Shown here: positions 1 to 6,897 of the stretch, piece after piece | Layout: each line of letters begins with the position of its first letter | Position numbering within the stretch: position 1 is the first letter of the stretch | From: DAIDAN01 sp049303335 | GTDB taxonomy: Archaea > Aenigmatarchaeota > Aenigmatarchaeia > Aenigmatarchaeales > DAIDAN01 | Length of the DNA: 20,495 nt | Direction of reading: 5' to 3' | Assembly (NCBI GenBank): GCA_049303335.1 | Contig: JBAQNA010000050.1 | Span: forward strand, 1 to 20,495 | The notes under the pieces: model-generated | What the model saw: only the letters and a program-made list of their open reading frames with translations | Database searches by the model: none | Told to the model about the DNA's origin: nothing | Position numbers and translations under genes: made by a program

Positions 1-53
1 GCTTTCTTCAGCCTGTTCACAATCCTTAAATATTTGCGCTTCCTATTTGACAT
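1..53 (-). CDS. Partial CDS, N-terminus only (runs off the left edge)
   Basis: An ATG at 53 on the minus strand opens a reading frame that is still open at the window edge and reads MSNRKRKYLRIVNRLKK. A GGTGAT Shine-Dalgarno sequence (minus strand, 64-59) lies 5 nt upstream of the ATG, the same arrangement used by aIF5B, adenylate kinase and L10e here. A TATA-like element is visible at about 101-108. The N-terminus is strongly basic, as in many nucleic-acid-binding proteins, but 17 residues are too few to name a family. Confidence 0.6.
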   Translation of the reverse strand, partial: MSNRKRKYLRIVNRLKK

Positions 54-116
54 GAGGCATCACCTTCTTGCGTAGATAACAAGAATGTGCTGTCTCACCC
101 TATAATCATAGGATTT

Positions 117-530
117 CTACAGAGCCGCAAAATATTCTTGAACTATTGTAGAAGTTGAATTATAGATTCTGCAAGGAAGGGTTGTCCAATATCTATTATT
201 TGTATTATTTTCTTCGATTATCTTTGTTTCTAAATATAATTTCTCATAATCCAATGAGCCATTAACAAATACTTTATAGTCCCAAAAATTAGTTTCCCGT
301 GGTGAAGTCATTGTTTGTGTGCAAGTAAAATTTGGTAGAGCTGCTCGCAGTGTATATGTATTTTTAACATGGACAGTATCTCCATTTATATCCATCTCTT
401 GTAAAAGAATTATTGGGTGGTTTCTATCATCAAAATTTATATCGAAGTTAATTTTCTGTTGTGATATAGCTGGATATGGCAATGTAAAAAGCAATATTAT
501 TAAAAAATAAATTATAGTGTTGAATTTCAT
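117..530 (-). CDS. Small exported protein of unknown function, AT-rich
   Basis: 137 residues from the ATG at 530. A longer frame upstream is open, but this start places a classic signal peptide at the very N-terminus: MKFN, then the hydrophobic run IIYFLIILLFTLPYP, then a signal-peptidase-like AIS-QQ site near residue 23. The mature part has two cysteines (in NFTCTQ and LPCRIY) that could form a disulfide, and several N-X-S/T sequons (NFT, NGS, NST), so an exported, possibly glycosylated protein is likely. A GTGATT motif lies just upstream of the start. The DNA is clearly richer in A+T than the kinase gene next to it, which may mean foreign origin. No family recognised. Confidence 0.7.
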   Translation of the reverse strand: MKFNTIIYFLIILLFTLPYPAISQQKINFDINFDDRNHPIILLQEMDINGDTVHVKNTYTLRAALPNFTCTQTMTSPRETNFWDYKVFVNGSLDYEKLYLETKIIEENNTNNRYWTTLPCRIYNSTSTIVQEYFAAL

Positions 531-607
531 TCTAATCACTCTACACTTACTTAGTCCTGTTGTGATATCTAACAAAAATACAATACGCTGCGTCATTTCA
601 TATATTC

Positions 608-1165
608 TTATTTTTCTTTCCTGCACTCTTCCACAATTCCGTCAATCTTCCCGTAAAGCTCCGCAATCGCGCCGTTGTTGTCAACAACGAAATCCGCGTG
701 CGCCTTCAGGCCTTTTATTTGCGCCTCCGCTTCGCCTTCGTTGTCTTTCTTGAATTGCTCAAGCGTCTTGCTTTTGTCGTCAACGTTCTCGCCGCGCTTC
801 ACGATTCGCTCAAATCTTTTTTCAATGTCAGCCTCAATATAGACGAGCCTGAATACCGGCACATCTTTCAGGTATTTTATATCGGAAAGCCGTCTCACTC
901 CGTCCACCGCTATTATGTCGTGCCTGTCGTTCAGCACGTCCTTGCTTATAACTTTTGACAGGATGTCCTCGCCGAAATTCTGCCGCATGAGCGTGGACAG
1001 TTTTTGCGTGTTCTCCCTGCTTTCCTCGAGATGCATCCTTTTCAGCACGTCGCGCAATATCGTGGAAAACCTGAAGTAGCCGGAGCCGTATTTGTCAACG
1101 AGGTGTTTCGCTGCGGTTCCCTTCCCGCTTGCAATCTCCCCGGCGAATCCGAGAATTACTCTCAT
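608..1165 (-). CDS. P-loop nucleotide/dephospho-CoA kinase-like protein (UPF0200-like)
   Basis: 185 residues starting MRVILGFAGE. A Walker A loop GEIASGKG lies at residues 9-16, and the C-terminus ADFVVDNNGAIAELYGKID resembles archaeal UPF0200 proteins, which are related to dephospho-CoA kinases and nucleoside monophosphate kinases. The RFSTILRDVLKR and IAVDGVRR segments match the substrate and Walker B regions of that superfamily. The exact substrate cannot be read from sequence. I chose the ATG at 1165 rather than the in-frame upstream start at 1186 because a TATA element (about 1185-1196) lies about 26 nt before it, which implies a leaderless mRNA, and because the P-loop then sits at the usual distance from the N-terminus. 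Soluble and cytoplasmic. Confidence 0.8.
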   Translation of the reverse strand: MRVILGFAGEIASGKGTAAKHLVDKYGSGYFRFSTILRDVLKRMHLEESRENTQKLSTLMRQNFGEDILSKVISKDVLNDRHDIIAVDGVRRLSDIKYLKDVPVFRLVYIEADIEKRFERIVKRGENVDDKSKTLEQFKKDNEGEAEAQIKGLKAHADFVVDNNGAIAELYGKIDGIVEECRKEK

Positions 1166-1259
1166 GATAGAGAGATTATTTTTCAAATATAAATATGGTT
1201 TGGCGAATGCCCGCGCGGCTTTAATAGGATGCTAATACAAATAGTATATGGTGAACATA

Positions 1260-1598
1260 ATGGTCGTATCCATTGAGAATATCATATTAGTCTTCATTTC
1301 TTTTGCAATCTCTTCCATTCCGCTCTATCTGTCGCTGCACGTCGTGGGCGCGAAGAGCGCGGGATTTTTGAGAGTCGTGTTTGTAAGCATTTTTATGGCA
1401 TTCATCACTTCCGTCATTTTTTCCTTTTTCGGATTGTGGGCGGGCTTGTTCGCGTTTCTTGCAATGCTTTTCGTCTACAAGGAAATGTTCGACACCGGCT
1501 GGATCGGCGCGTTTATTGCATGGGTTCTCCAGTTCGTGATAGTGTCGGTTCTAATCGCGATGTTATTCATTGTTCTCGGGATAGCGCTGGTGCTGTAG
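1260..1598 (+). CDS. Small integral membrane protein, unknown function
   Basis: 112 residues, almost entirely hydrophobic, with about four membrane segments: ENIILVFISFAISSIPLYLS, LRVVFVSIFMAFITSVIF, FGLWAGLFAFLAMLFVY and IGAFIAWVLQFVIVSVLIAML running on into a hydrophobic C-terminus. There are two in-frame ATGs, at 1248 and 1260. I prefer 1260 because GGTGA (1250-1254) sits 5 nt before it as a Shine-Dalgarno sequence, and a TATA-like TTTAATAG at about 1220-1227 would start the mRNA near 1249. It is transcribed divergently from the kinase. No catalytic motif or known family is recognised. Confidence 0.7.
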   Translation: MVVSIENIILVFISFAISSIPLYLSLHVVGAKSAGFLRVVFVSIFMAFITSVIFSFFGLWAGLFAFLAMLFVYKEMFDTGWIGAFIAWVLQFVIVSVLIAMLFIVLGIALVL

Positions 1599-1622
1599 AT
1601 AATTGTTTCAGAAGTTAATTGG

Positions 1623-1747
1623 TGGAGCCCTGGGCGAGAATCGAATTCGCGAACCCTTTCCGCAAACGCTTTTTCGCGAAGCGAAAAATGGTTTCTCACG
1701 ACCTTTACCTTACCAAGGTAACGCTCTACCGTCTGAGCTACCAGGGC
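1623..1747 (-). tRNA. tRNA-Thr (GGU anticodon) with one intron in the T-arm
   Basis: Acceptor strands GCCCTGG and CCAGGGC pair perfectly, with T73 and an encoded CCA. The D-arm GCTC/GAGC is normal. The anticodon arm TTACC-TTGGTAA-GGTAA gives anticodon GGT, reading ACC. The T-stem strands GTGAG (1699-1695) and CTCGC (1638-1634) are separated by 49 extra bases (1646-1694). Removing them gives the loop TTCGATT and a 76-nt tRNA, so this is an intron at position 53/54. A bulge-helix-bulge forms: exon CGTG pairs with intron CGCG, intron AACC pairs with intron GGTT, and the bulges are AG|A and AA|T. The intron carries a hairpin TTTTTCGC/GCGAAAAA. A TATA element at about 1775-1785 suggests its own promoter. 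Confidence 0.93.
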
Positions 1748-1792
1748 ATAATAAATAGTTATATTTGAATCTTAAATAATTATAAACAAGAA

Positions 1793-1843
1793 CACCTGCG
1801 GATTCTTTCGCAGGCGCTTTTTCTTTTATTCTATCGTAAAAAA
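1793..1843 (-). terminator. T-run after tRNA-Pro plus intron-like hairpin
   Basis: Ten nucleotides past the CCA end of tRNA-Pro the minus strand has a T6 run (1843-1838), a typical archaeal poly-U stop. Further along is an 8-bp hairpin, CGCCTGCG (1816-1809) with CGCAGGTG (1800-1793). Its flank closely resembles part of the tRNA-Ile intron (see findings). Confidence 0.5.
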
Positions 1844-1853
1844 GAAAGAGGTG

Positions 1854-2072
1854 TGGTGGGTCCGCTGAGACTTTCTCATTTTCTTTTTCGAATTCCTGAA
1901 ACCTTTTTCATGTTTTTCTTTTTTTCAAGTCCAACGCCTAAAAAGAAAAAGGCCTCTCAGGTCATCAGCTTTTTCTAATATCGAAATGCATATTGTTTCT
2001 TTCGATTGAGCCTTTCTTTCAAAAGAAAGGCTCACCCGAAGCTGAGATCCTACCAAGCTAGACTACGAACCC
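1854..2072 (-). tRNA. tRNA-Pro (CGG anticodon) with three inferred introns
   Basis: Acceptor GGGTTCG pairs with CGGACCC (one T-G pair), followed by A73 and encoded CCA. The D-arm GTCT/GGAT resembles that of the tRNA-Gln in this window. The anticodon stem TCAGC (exon 1) pairs with GCTGA at 1969-1965, with loop TTCGGG+A, giving anticodon CGG. The T-stem is CTGAG (1960-1956) and CTCAG (1869-1865). Inferred introns are 1971-2034 (37/38, 64 nt), 1893-1955 (53/54, 63 nt) and 1871-1886 (59/60, 16 nt). The exons are 38, 15, 6 and 17 nt, summing to 76 nt with the canonical T-loop TTCGAAT. The 53/54 site forms CCTG/CAGG with bulges AG|A and AA|T. The 37/38 intron holds a perfect 13-bp hairpin starting TGAGCC. 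The tRNA call is firm. The third intron is less certain. Confidence 0.85.
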
Positions 2073-2120
2073 GTATTTTTATGTTTATCGGATATTCTAC
2101 TATAAATATTGAAAGGCAAC

Positions 2121-2130
2121 TTTTATATAC
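2121..2130 (+). promoter_or_regulatory. TATA box of the pilin-like gene; leaderless start
   Basis: TTTTATATAC is preceded by the purine-rich GAAAGG and centred about 27 nt before the ATG at 2153. This is the normal TATA-to-start distance in archaea, so the mRNA probably begins at the start codon. No Shine-Dalgarno sequence is present. Confidence 0.6.
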
Positions 2131-2152
2131 GGACAAAACAAATTTTAATCAT

Positions 2153-2734
2153 ATGAAAGCTGTATCAGTTATTCTTCAGGCAGTTTTGACCTTGGCTGTC
2201 ATCGTTTCCGTAGCAACTGCAAGCCTGCCTTTTGCGCAAAAGACAATCGGTATTTCCATTCAAAGCGCGGAAATGTCAAACGTACGCGCGGATTTCCTGA
2301 AATGCAGCGACAAGATTCTTGACACCGCAAGGACGGGTTCAGGCAACAAGTGCATTCTTTCTGTGACAGAGGGAAGAATTTTTGTAAGGACTGACGGGCT
2401 GTATTACTCCCTTACGGGCAACGACGGGGTTTGTGCGTCGCAGGAATGGTCGCTTATTGAGCTGAACAAGCAGGTATGGCAAAGGTGCTCCTCATCAGCG
2501 GACAAAAAGATATACGAGCTCAGGTGGTTTTACCCGAAGAACGATGTGATACTTCTCGAGGGTACGGTGAGCCTTATAAGCGTTTCCGGAACAAGGAATT
2601 TTGACCTTTATCAGAAAGGCTCGCTTTTCGTTGAATTTGATTCGCCAAAGGACCTGTCCGGAAAGATAATCGAGCTTACAAGATTCGCAGCCTCCGAAAA
2701 CACCACGGTCTTGAGCATCAACATAGCGGGATAG
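2153..2734 (+). CDS. Pilin-like exported/anchored protein, unknown function
   Basis: 193 residues starting MKAVSVILQAVLTLAVIVSVATASLPFAQK. This short basic start and single hydrophobic helix resemble archaeal type IV pilin-like or archaellin-like proteins, in which the helix anchors the protein or enters a filament. An ordinary signal peptide cleaved after VATAS is the alternative. The rest is soluble, with four cysteines (in LKCSD, NKCIL, GVCAS, QRCSS) that could form two disulfides. The start is set by the TATA box 27 nt upstream. The open frame continues upstream to 2006, but that part overlaps tRNA-Pro and is not coding. No pilus-assembly genes are nearby, so the pilin assignment is a resemblance only. 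Confidence 0.72.
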   Translation: MKAVSVILQAVLTLAVIVSVATASLPFAQKTIGISIQSAEMSNVRADFLKCSDKILDTARTGSGNKCILSVTEGRIFVRTDGLYYSLTGNDGVCASQEWSLIELNKQVWQRCSSSADKKIYELRWFYPKNDVILLEGTVSLISVSGTRNFDLYQKGSLFVEFDSPKDLSGKIIELTRFAASENTTVLSINIAG

Positions 2735-2973
2735 AAAATAAAGCGGTTTTTGGCTTGTCGCAAACGCGCAAGAATGCGATTCTTCTTTTTTGATTTTTCA
2801 TTCATTACCGCAAATTTCTGCAAAAAAATATTATTTTAAGCGAGCGGGAATACTTGCGCGGTCTGGAGCGAAGCGAGCAGTTCGCCGAAGGCGAACCCTT
2901 CAGGGCAGGATGATGCCAAGTTCGGAAACTTTTATCATAAAATCTCCCAATATTATTCCTTTTACAATTCTTT
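2735..2973. other. Intergenic region between convergent genes
   Basis: 239 bases between the ends of the pilin-like gene and aIF5B. The first part is T-rich (about 2780-2803), a plausible terminator for the pilin-like gene. A GC-rich patch at about 2851-2900 contains repeated GCGAGC/GCGAAGC words and the hairpin TTCGCC/GGCGAA (about 2881-2895). I find no convincing gene or RNA here. Confidence 0.45.
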
Positions 2974-4692
2974 TCATTCGACTCCCAGCGTCTTTTTTGC
3001 GAGAGCCACTTCCTCCGCGCTGCCCAATTCCTCAAGCACTTTCAAATCTTCCGCCGTTATTTTTACAAAAAGCTCGTCGCCCTCGGAGATGTGCCTTCCC
3101 ACGGTCGGCTCGCTCATAGACACCGCAACTCTCTGGCCGCGTTCCGCCTTCTCGACAATCTGCCCTTCGCTCTGTATTTCTTTTATCGTTCCTACTTCTT
3201 TTCCGTCTTTCAACAGCGCAACTCCGGATTTTATAATTCCCGCGACAACCTCAACGCCGACAACCGCGGGATTCGAAGCCCTGAACACAAGCCCTTTCAG
3301 CAGGAGGATTTTTCCGGGGCGCGTTATGCCCTCCAGCTTTTCCTGCTCCGCTTTCTTCTTCTCCTCGGAAATCCATTTCTCGTAATCCTCCAGCAGCCTG
3401 TATATAACGTCGTTCTCGAAAATTTTCACGCCCTTGGATTTCGCAACCTCTGCCGCGTCTTCGGAAACTTTCACGTTGAACGCGAGAATTACTTTCTTCA
3501 GCCTGTCCCCGGATTCGATTGTCACGACATCGTTCCTGTGCACGTCTCCCGCTTCGGCCTTCCTTATCTCGATGCTTTTCTGCCCGAGCATCCTTATCAT
3601 CGCTTCAAGGCTTCCGAGTGTGTCCGCCTTTATCACAATTCCCTCAACAGCCTTTTCGAACTCTATGCTTTCTATCTCCTTTGCCAGCTCCGCCTTCACG
3701 CCTTCTATCTCGGATTCGTTTTTCACGGTGATTATCGGCGAGCCCGCTATCGCTTTTTCCATTCCGGCAGCGAAAATTTTTATTCCCGCCGCCGCCGACA
3801 CCTTGTCAACGTGCTCGAACTGCTTTTCCACGCGCAATTCTTTCAGCGGCGCGGGCTTGAGCAGCGCGCGTATCTTCGCGACTATCGGCTCCCTGCCGCC
3901 GATGACAATCCAGTCGCCTTTCTCGATTTTCCCGTCATAAAGAATTACGTCAATCGTGGTTCCAATTCCCCTGACATCCTTCACCTCGAGTATCGAGCCC
4001 GTTCCCCTTTCGCCTTTAATTTCCAAATCATCCTTGAGGAATTCCTGCGCCAGTCCGGAAAGCATCATCAGCATTTCAGGTATTCCCTCGCCAGTCCTTC
4101 CCGAGCAGGGCACTATGGAAATGTTTTTCGTGAAATCGGAAATCCTGTCAAACCGCTCGCTGTTGAATCCCTGCACCGACAGCTGCGCGACTATCTTGTA
4201 TATTTTCTCGTCAAGAGCGTCTTTCACGTGCTGCGGCTGCCTTGCTACCGTTTCCAAAAACGGCTTTCCCGTGTTCGGGAACCATCCCCTTATCGAGTCT
4301 GTTTTTGTCGCGGCGACAACGAAAGGCGTTTTGAACTCCTTCAGAAAACCTATCGACTCGATTGTCTGCGGCTGAAATCCCTGGTTTATGTCAACCACGA
4401 GAATTGCCAGATCCGCGCAGCTCCCGCCGCGCTTTCGCAGCGAAGTGAAAGCCTCGTGCCCCGGCGTGTCGAGAAAAAGCAAACCGGGAATCTGGATTTT
4501 CGATTCTATCTTCGAGAATAGCTGGCCGCATATTTCTTTTATCGTTCCTATCGGAATCTCGGTTGCGCCTATGGCTTGAGTTATTCCACCCGCTTCCTTG
4601 GCGGCCACGGCCGTGCTCCTTATCTTGTCAAGCAGCGTGGTCTTTCCGTGGTCAACATGCCCGAGAACGCAAACAATCGGCTGTCGCAGCAT
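2974..4692 (-). CDS. infB: Translation initiation factor aIF5B (IF2 family GTPase)
   Basis: 572 residues. aIF5B is the ribosome-associated GTPase that promotes subunit joining and placement of initiator tRNA. The GTPase motifs are clear: GHVDHGKT at residues 11-18 (G1), DTPGHEAF (G3) and AATKTDSI (G4). Domain II follows (GTGSILEVKDVRGIGTTIDVILYDG), then domain III (EAMIRMLGQKSIEIRKAEAGDVHRNDV) and domain IV (VGVEVVAGIIKSGVALLKDGKEVGTI). The length is normal for the archaeal family, slightly short. The start at 4692 is chosen because GTGAT lies just upstream. An in-frame GTG at 4701 is less likely. It diverges from the 73-residue protein at 4812. Confidence 0.96.
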   Translation of the reverse strand: MLRQPIVCVLGHVDHGKTTLLDKIRSTAVAAKEAGGITQAIGATEIPIGTIKEICGQLFSKIESKIQIPGLLFLDTPGHEAFTSLRKRGGSCADLAILVVDINQGFQPQTIESIGFLKEFKTPFVVAATKTDSIRGWFPNTGKPFLETVARQPQHVKDALDEKIYKIVAQLSVQGFNSERFDRISDFTKNISIVPCSGRTGEGIPEMLMMLSGLAQEFLKDDLEIKGERGTGSILEVKDVRGIGTTIDVILYDGKIEKGDWIVIGGREPIVAKIRALLKPAPLKELRVEKQFEHVDKVSAAAGIKIFAAGMEKAIAGSPIITVKNESEIEGVKAELAKEIESIEFEKAVEGIVIKADTLGSLEAMIRMLGQKSIEIRKAEAGDVHRNDVVTIESGDRLKKVILAFNVKVSEDAAEVAKSKGVKIFENDVIYRLLEDYEKWISEEKKKAEQEKLEGITRPGKILLLKGLVFRASNPAVVGVEVVAGIIKSGVALLKDGKEVGTIKEIQSEGQIVEKAERGQRVAVSMSEPTVGRHISEGDELFVKITAEDLKVLEELGSAEEVALAKKTLGVE

Positions 4693-4726
4693 AAAAATCA
4701 CTTTTCAAAGCTTCTGGAAATAATTC

Positions 4727-4776
4727 GGCTTTCAAGCTATTAAAGCGTTGTAATTCCGGTTTTGAAAGCCTTAAAT
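4727..4776. promoter_or_regulatory. Divergent promoter with 9-nt inverted repeat
   Basis: GGCTTTCAA (4727-4735) and TTGAAAGCC (4762-4770) are perfect inverted copies between infB and the small gene at 4812. TTAAATC follows the right copy and fits a TATA box for the 4812 gene, with the repeat in BRE position. TTTAATAG on the minus strand (about 4744-4737) could serve infB. Shared regulation is possible but unproven. Confidence 0.4.
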
Positions 4777-4811
4777 CTTTTTCTGTCGATAAAAATAATG
4801 AGGAAATTAAT

Positions 4812-5033
4812 ATGGGCGAAAAATGCAATTGTGATTTTTATTCTGTAAGAACCGGCGACTGGCAAAATCAGGCAGCTGCAAACATGTATAGAAATAATAA
4901 ATTAGTGTGGGGTCATTGCACAACCCATACTTGCCCGCTTGACGGCAGCATTTCTGGCGGGAAAGAAGCTTATGCAATTAACGATAGAACTGTAATTCCT
5001 TTTGAATGCTGGTTAAACATTCTCAGAGGATAA
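4812..5033 (+). CDS. Cysteine-rich 73-residue protein, unknown function
   Basis: Starts MGEKCNCDFY. It has cysteines at residues 5, 7, 36, 41 and 66 and histidines at 35 and 39, clustered as CNC and HCTTHTC. The spacing suggests metal binding, but it does not match a standard zinc finger that I know. No membrane segment or signal peptide. A purine-rich GAGGAAA lies before the ATG as a weak Shine-Dalgarno sequence. T-runs at about 5048-5060 probably end transcription. It faces adk convergently. Family unknown. Confidence 0.65.
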   Translation: MGEKCNCDFYSVRTGDWQNQAAANMYRNNKLVWGHCTTHTCPLDGSISGGKEAYAINDRTVIPFECWLNILRG

Positions 5034-5061
5034 TGAAGTCAATCTCCTAATTTTTCTTTTT

Positions 5062-5748
5062 CTATTTTCCCGCCTTTACCTTCTCCAACTCTTTCAGGAT
5101 TTTCTGCGCCATCTCGTCGGGGCCGCCGTTTACGGTGATGTCGAGGAATTTCATTTTTCCCTTGTAGTATTCTACAACGGGCTCGGACTGTTTCTTGTAG
5201 ACCTCAATTCTGTCCTTTATCGTTTTCGGGTTGTCGTCGGGCCTTTGCAAAAGCTCTCCGCCACACTTGTCGCATATTCCCTCGACCTTCGAGCCCACGT
5301 TCGGGAACCTGAACCGCACGCCGCCTATGATCCTGTCAATGTTCGCCGCGTTGTAGTTCTCGCCGCATTTCCTGCAGACCCTTCTCGCGGATATTTTTTC
5401 GATGAGAACGTCTTCCGGGATGCGAAGCAATATCACGGCGTCTATTTCTGTCAAGCCTTCCAGGAATTTCGCCTGCTCCACGGTGCGCGGAAAGCCGTCG
5501 AGAATGAAGCCGTTTTTCGCGTCAGGCTCGCTTATCCGCTTTCTGAAAACCTCCTTCACAATCTCTTCAGGAACCAGCTCCCCTCTCGCAAGAAAGCCGG
5601 AAACATTTTTCCCGAGCTCCGTGCCTTTTTTTATCTCCTCGCGGAAAATGTCGCCGGTCGAGATTTTCGCAATCTTATACGTCGGCGCGATAACCGAAGA
5701 GTATGTTCCCTTTCCCGAGCCCGGCGGGCCGAAGATTATGAGTTTCAT
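5062..5748 (-). CDS. adk: Adenylate kinase
   Basis: 228 residues. It catalyses ATP + AMP = 2 ADP in the cytoplasm. The P-loop GPPGSGKGT is at residues 8-15. The AMP-binding region STGDIFREEI and the signature FILDGFPRTVEQA (residues 81-93) are intact. The LID domain carries four cysteines at 125, 128, 159 and 162 (CRKC and CDKC), so it is the zinc-type LID known from many bacterial-type enzymes, not the unrelated trimeric archaeal adenylate kinase. The long-LID form has the expected length. The start at 5748 has GGTGATTTC directly before it. Confidence 0.96.
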   Translation of the reverse strand: MKLIIFGPPGSGKGTYSSVIAPTYKIAKISTGDIFREEIKKGTELGKNVSGFLARGELVPEEIVKEVFRKRISEPDAKNGFILDGFPRTVEQAKFLEGLTEIDAVILLRIPEDVLIEKISARRVCRKCGENYNAANIDRIIGGVRFRFPNVGSKVEGICDKCGGELLQRPDDNPKTIKDRIEVYKKQSEPVVEYYKGKMKFLDITVNGGPDEMAQKILKELEKVKAGK

Positions 5749-5829
5749 GAAATCACCTTCAATCCAAAGTTTTCTGTTTTTAATTATCTGAAAAAGGAAT
5801 TTAAATAGATTGACACTGTCATTATCTTT

Positions 5830-6120
5830 ATGAGTATAAAGCCTGAATCCATAATAGAGGCATTCCAGAAAAGCGTAAAGTTTCCCTGTGGCGTCAGGAC
5901 TTTGGATTTTTATTCGGAATTGGGAATTTCCGAAAATGACATTCGCGAGACCCTTGGAAATGGAAACGTGCCGGTGTCATACGGAAACCGAAAATATGTG
6001 ATTGGCTTGACAAAAGACGGAAGCAAAGAATATGTGACAATAATTCCGGAAATACCTGCGGGATTAATTCTTAATGCAAGAAAGCTTGCAGCAGGATTAA
6101 AAAAGCAGGGAAGACTTTAA
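5830..6120 (+). CDS. Small soluble protein, unknown function
   Basis: 96 residues, MSIKPESIIEAF at the start and ILNARKLAAGLKKQGRL at the end. There is no signal peptide, membrane helix or recognised motif. The segment SYGNRKYVIGLTKDGSKEYVTIIPEIP reads as beta strands. TTTAAATAG (5799-5807) is centred about 27 nt before the ATG and no Shine-Dalgarno sequence is present, so the mRNA is probably leaderless. Its stop codon is 1 nt from the convergent stop of the PIN-domain gene. Confidence 0.7.
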   Translation: MSIKPESIIEAFQKSVKFPCGVRTLDFYSELGISENDIRETLGNGNVPVSYGNRKYVIGLTKDGSKEYVTIIPEIPAGLILNARKLAAGLKKQGRL

Positions 6121-6121
6121 A

Positions 6122-6460
6122 CTATTTTATCCCTTCAAACTGAAACGGCTTGCATTTTATTCCCATTATCTTCGCCAGCTTCTGGATCGCGTAATCGTCC
6201 GTCAGCAGAACGTCGCCGGTTTGCAGTGCGAGCGCCAGAAGCTTCTTGTCCGTTTTTGAAAGCTTTTCGCCAAACCCCGCTTTTTCTGCCCCGCTTTCGA
6301 CCTCGCGAACGAAACTTTCTTCCGGCTCAAGAACTTTTATCTCGCGGAATTCCAGCCGCTCCTTGTGCTTCTTCGTCCTGACCTCGTCCAAAACTTCCTG
6401 CACGGTTGTTATTTCTTCCGTGAAATCCGAGTGCAGAAGCACGGATGTGTCGCAAATCAT
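6122..6460 (-). CDS. Nob1-like PIN-domain ribonuclease without zinc ribbon
   Basis: 112 residues. Nob1 cuts the 3' end of precursor 16S/18S rRNA. The PIN domain is complete: D4 in CDTSVLL, E26 in VLDEVRTKK, D71 in LSKTDKKLLALAL and D88/D89 in LLTDDYAIQ, the last two motifs being typical of Nob1. The protein ends at FQFEGIK, where archaeal Nob1 proteins usually continue into a zinc ribbon. The stop is immediately followed by a convergent gene, so no ribbon is encoded downstream. The alternative is a stand-alone PIN (VapC-like) nuclease, but no antitoxin gene is adjacent. It is divergent from the histone gene. Confidence 0.83.
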   Translation of the reverse strand: MICDTSVLLHSDFTEEITTVQEVLDEVRTKKHKERLEFREIKVLEPEESFVREVESGAEKAGFGEKLSKTDKKLLALALQTGDVLLTDDYAIQKLAKIMGIKCKPFQFEGIK

Positions 6461-6484
6461 AGGATTGAATGGATGCGTTAAAGA

Positions 6485-6490
6485 TTATAA
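6485..6490 (+). promoter_or_regulatory. TATA box of the histone gene; leaderless start
   Basis: TTATAA is centred about 26 nt before the histone ATG at 6514, with no Shine-Dalgarno sequence between. The same 53-base gap must also hold the promoter of the divergent PIN gene. Confidence 0.6.
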
Positions 6491-6513
6491 ACCTATCCCA
6501 ACAAACAATAATC

Positions 6514-6720
6514 ATGTCTGTTCTTCCGTTGGCTGCGGTAGAGAGGATAGCGAGAAAGGCCGGCGTCGAGAGGATTTCCGCGGAGGCGCTGGAGGAGCTC
6601 ACGGTCTCGGTCGAGGACATAGCGGCGGAACTGGTAAAGGAGATAGAGACAATAACAAAGCACGCGGGAAGGAGGACCGTAAAGCCTGCGGACGTCAAGA
6701 TTGCCGCGGGAAAGATGTGA
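6514..6720 (+). CDS. Archaeal histone
   Basis: 68 residues, a single tail-less histone fold that dimerises and wraps DNA. It begins MSVLPLAAVERIARKAGVERIS, matching the archaeal LP-APV-RI-K-AG-ERVS pattern, and ends with TKHAGRRTVKPADVKIAAGKM, matching loop 2 and the last helix of HMf-type histones. The frame is open to an upstream ATG at 6469, but starting at 6514 gives the family's exact length and a leaderless distance from the TATA box. The T-rich stretch after the stop probably terminates it. Confidence 0.95.
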   Translation: MSVLPLAAVERIARKAGVERISAEALEELTVSVEDIAAELVKEIETITKHAGRRTVKPADVKIAAGKM

Positions 6721-6770
6721 ACGGAATTATTGCGCGCTTGTGATTTTATTTTTGCCGCGATTTTTATAAG

Positions 6771-6780
6771 CTATATAAAC
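6771..6780 (+). promoter_or_regulatory. TATA box of aIF5A
   Basis: CTATATAAAC predicts a transcription start near 6801, leaving an untranslated leader of about 97 nt, unusually long for this window. A second TATA-like TTTATAAG at 6763-6770 is possible. Confidence 0.5.
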
Positions 6781-6835
6781 TTATTTTTGCATTAATTCAA
6801 AACGCAAAAACAAATTCTGAATCTCTCAAAGAGGG

Positions 6836-6897
6836 AGATATCGGAAGGGGCGCCGGACGCATACGGAGTATGCGTCAATCGGAAAGAGGTTCTAATT
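6836..6897 (+). promoter_or_regulatory. Structured leader of aIF5A, shared with the NYN gene
   Basis: A purine-rich block (6838-6856, GATATCGGAAGGGGCGC then CGGA) is followed by a 9-bp hairpin (GACGCATAC 6856-6864, loop GGA, GTATGCGTC 6868-6876), then ATCGGAA and AGGTTCTAATT up to the ATG. The leader at 8960-9055 has the same two outer blocks. AGGT (6887-6890) is the only Shine-Dalgarno candidate. Cis-regulation is inferred. Confidence 0.55.

Noticed and set aside
99..112. Interrupted palindrome CCTATAATCATAGG as an operator
   Set aside because: It overlaps the likely TATA element of the edge gene and is short; no second copy supports a binding site.
2006..2152. N-terminal extension of the pilin-like frame
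   Set aside because: It overlaps the tRNA-Pro gene and its promoter, and the leaderless ATG at 2153 gives a proper hydrophobic N-terminus.
2851..2900. GC-rich patch with repeated GCGAGC/GCGAAGC words as a possible small mobile repeat
   Set aside because: Only short degenerate words repeat and no second full copy is visible in the window.
3091..4521. 476-codon plus-strand open frame opposite aIF5B
   Set aside because: It is a shadow of the aIF5B gene on the other strand; the translation is Arg/Phe/Leu-rich with no domain, and there is no start signal.
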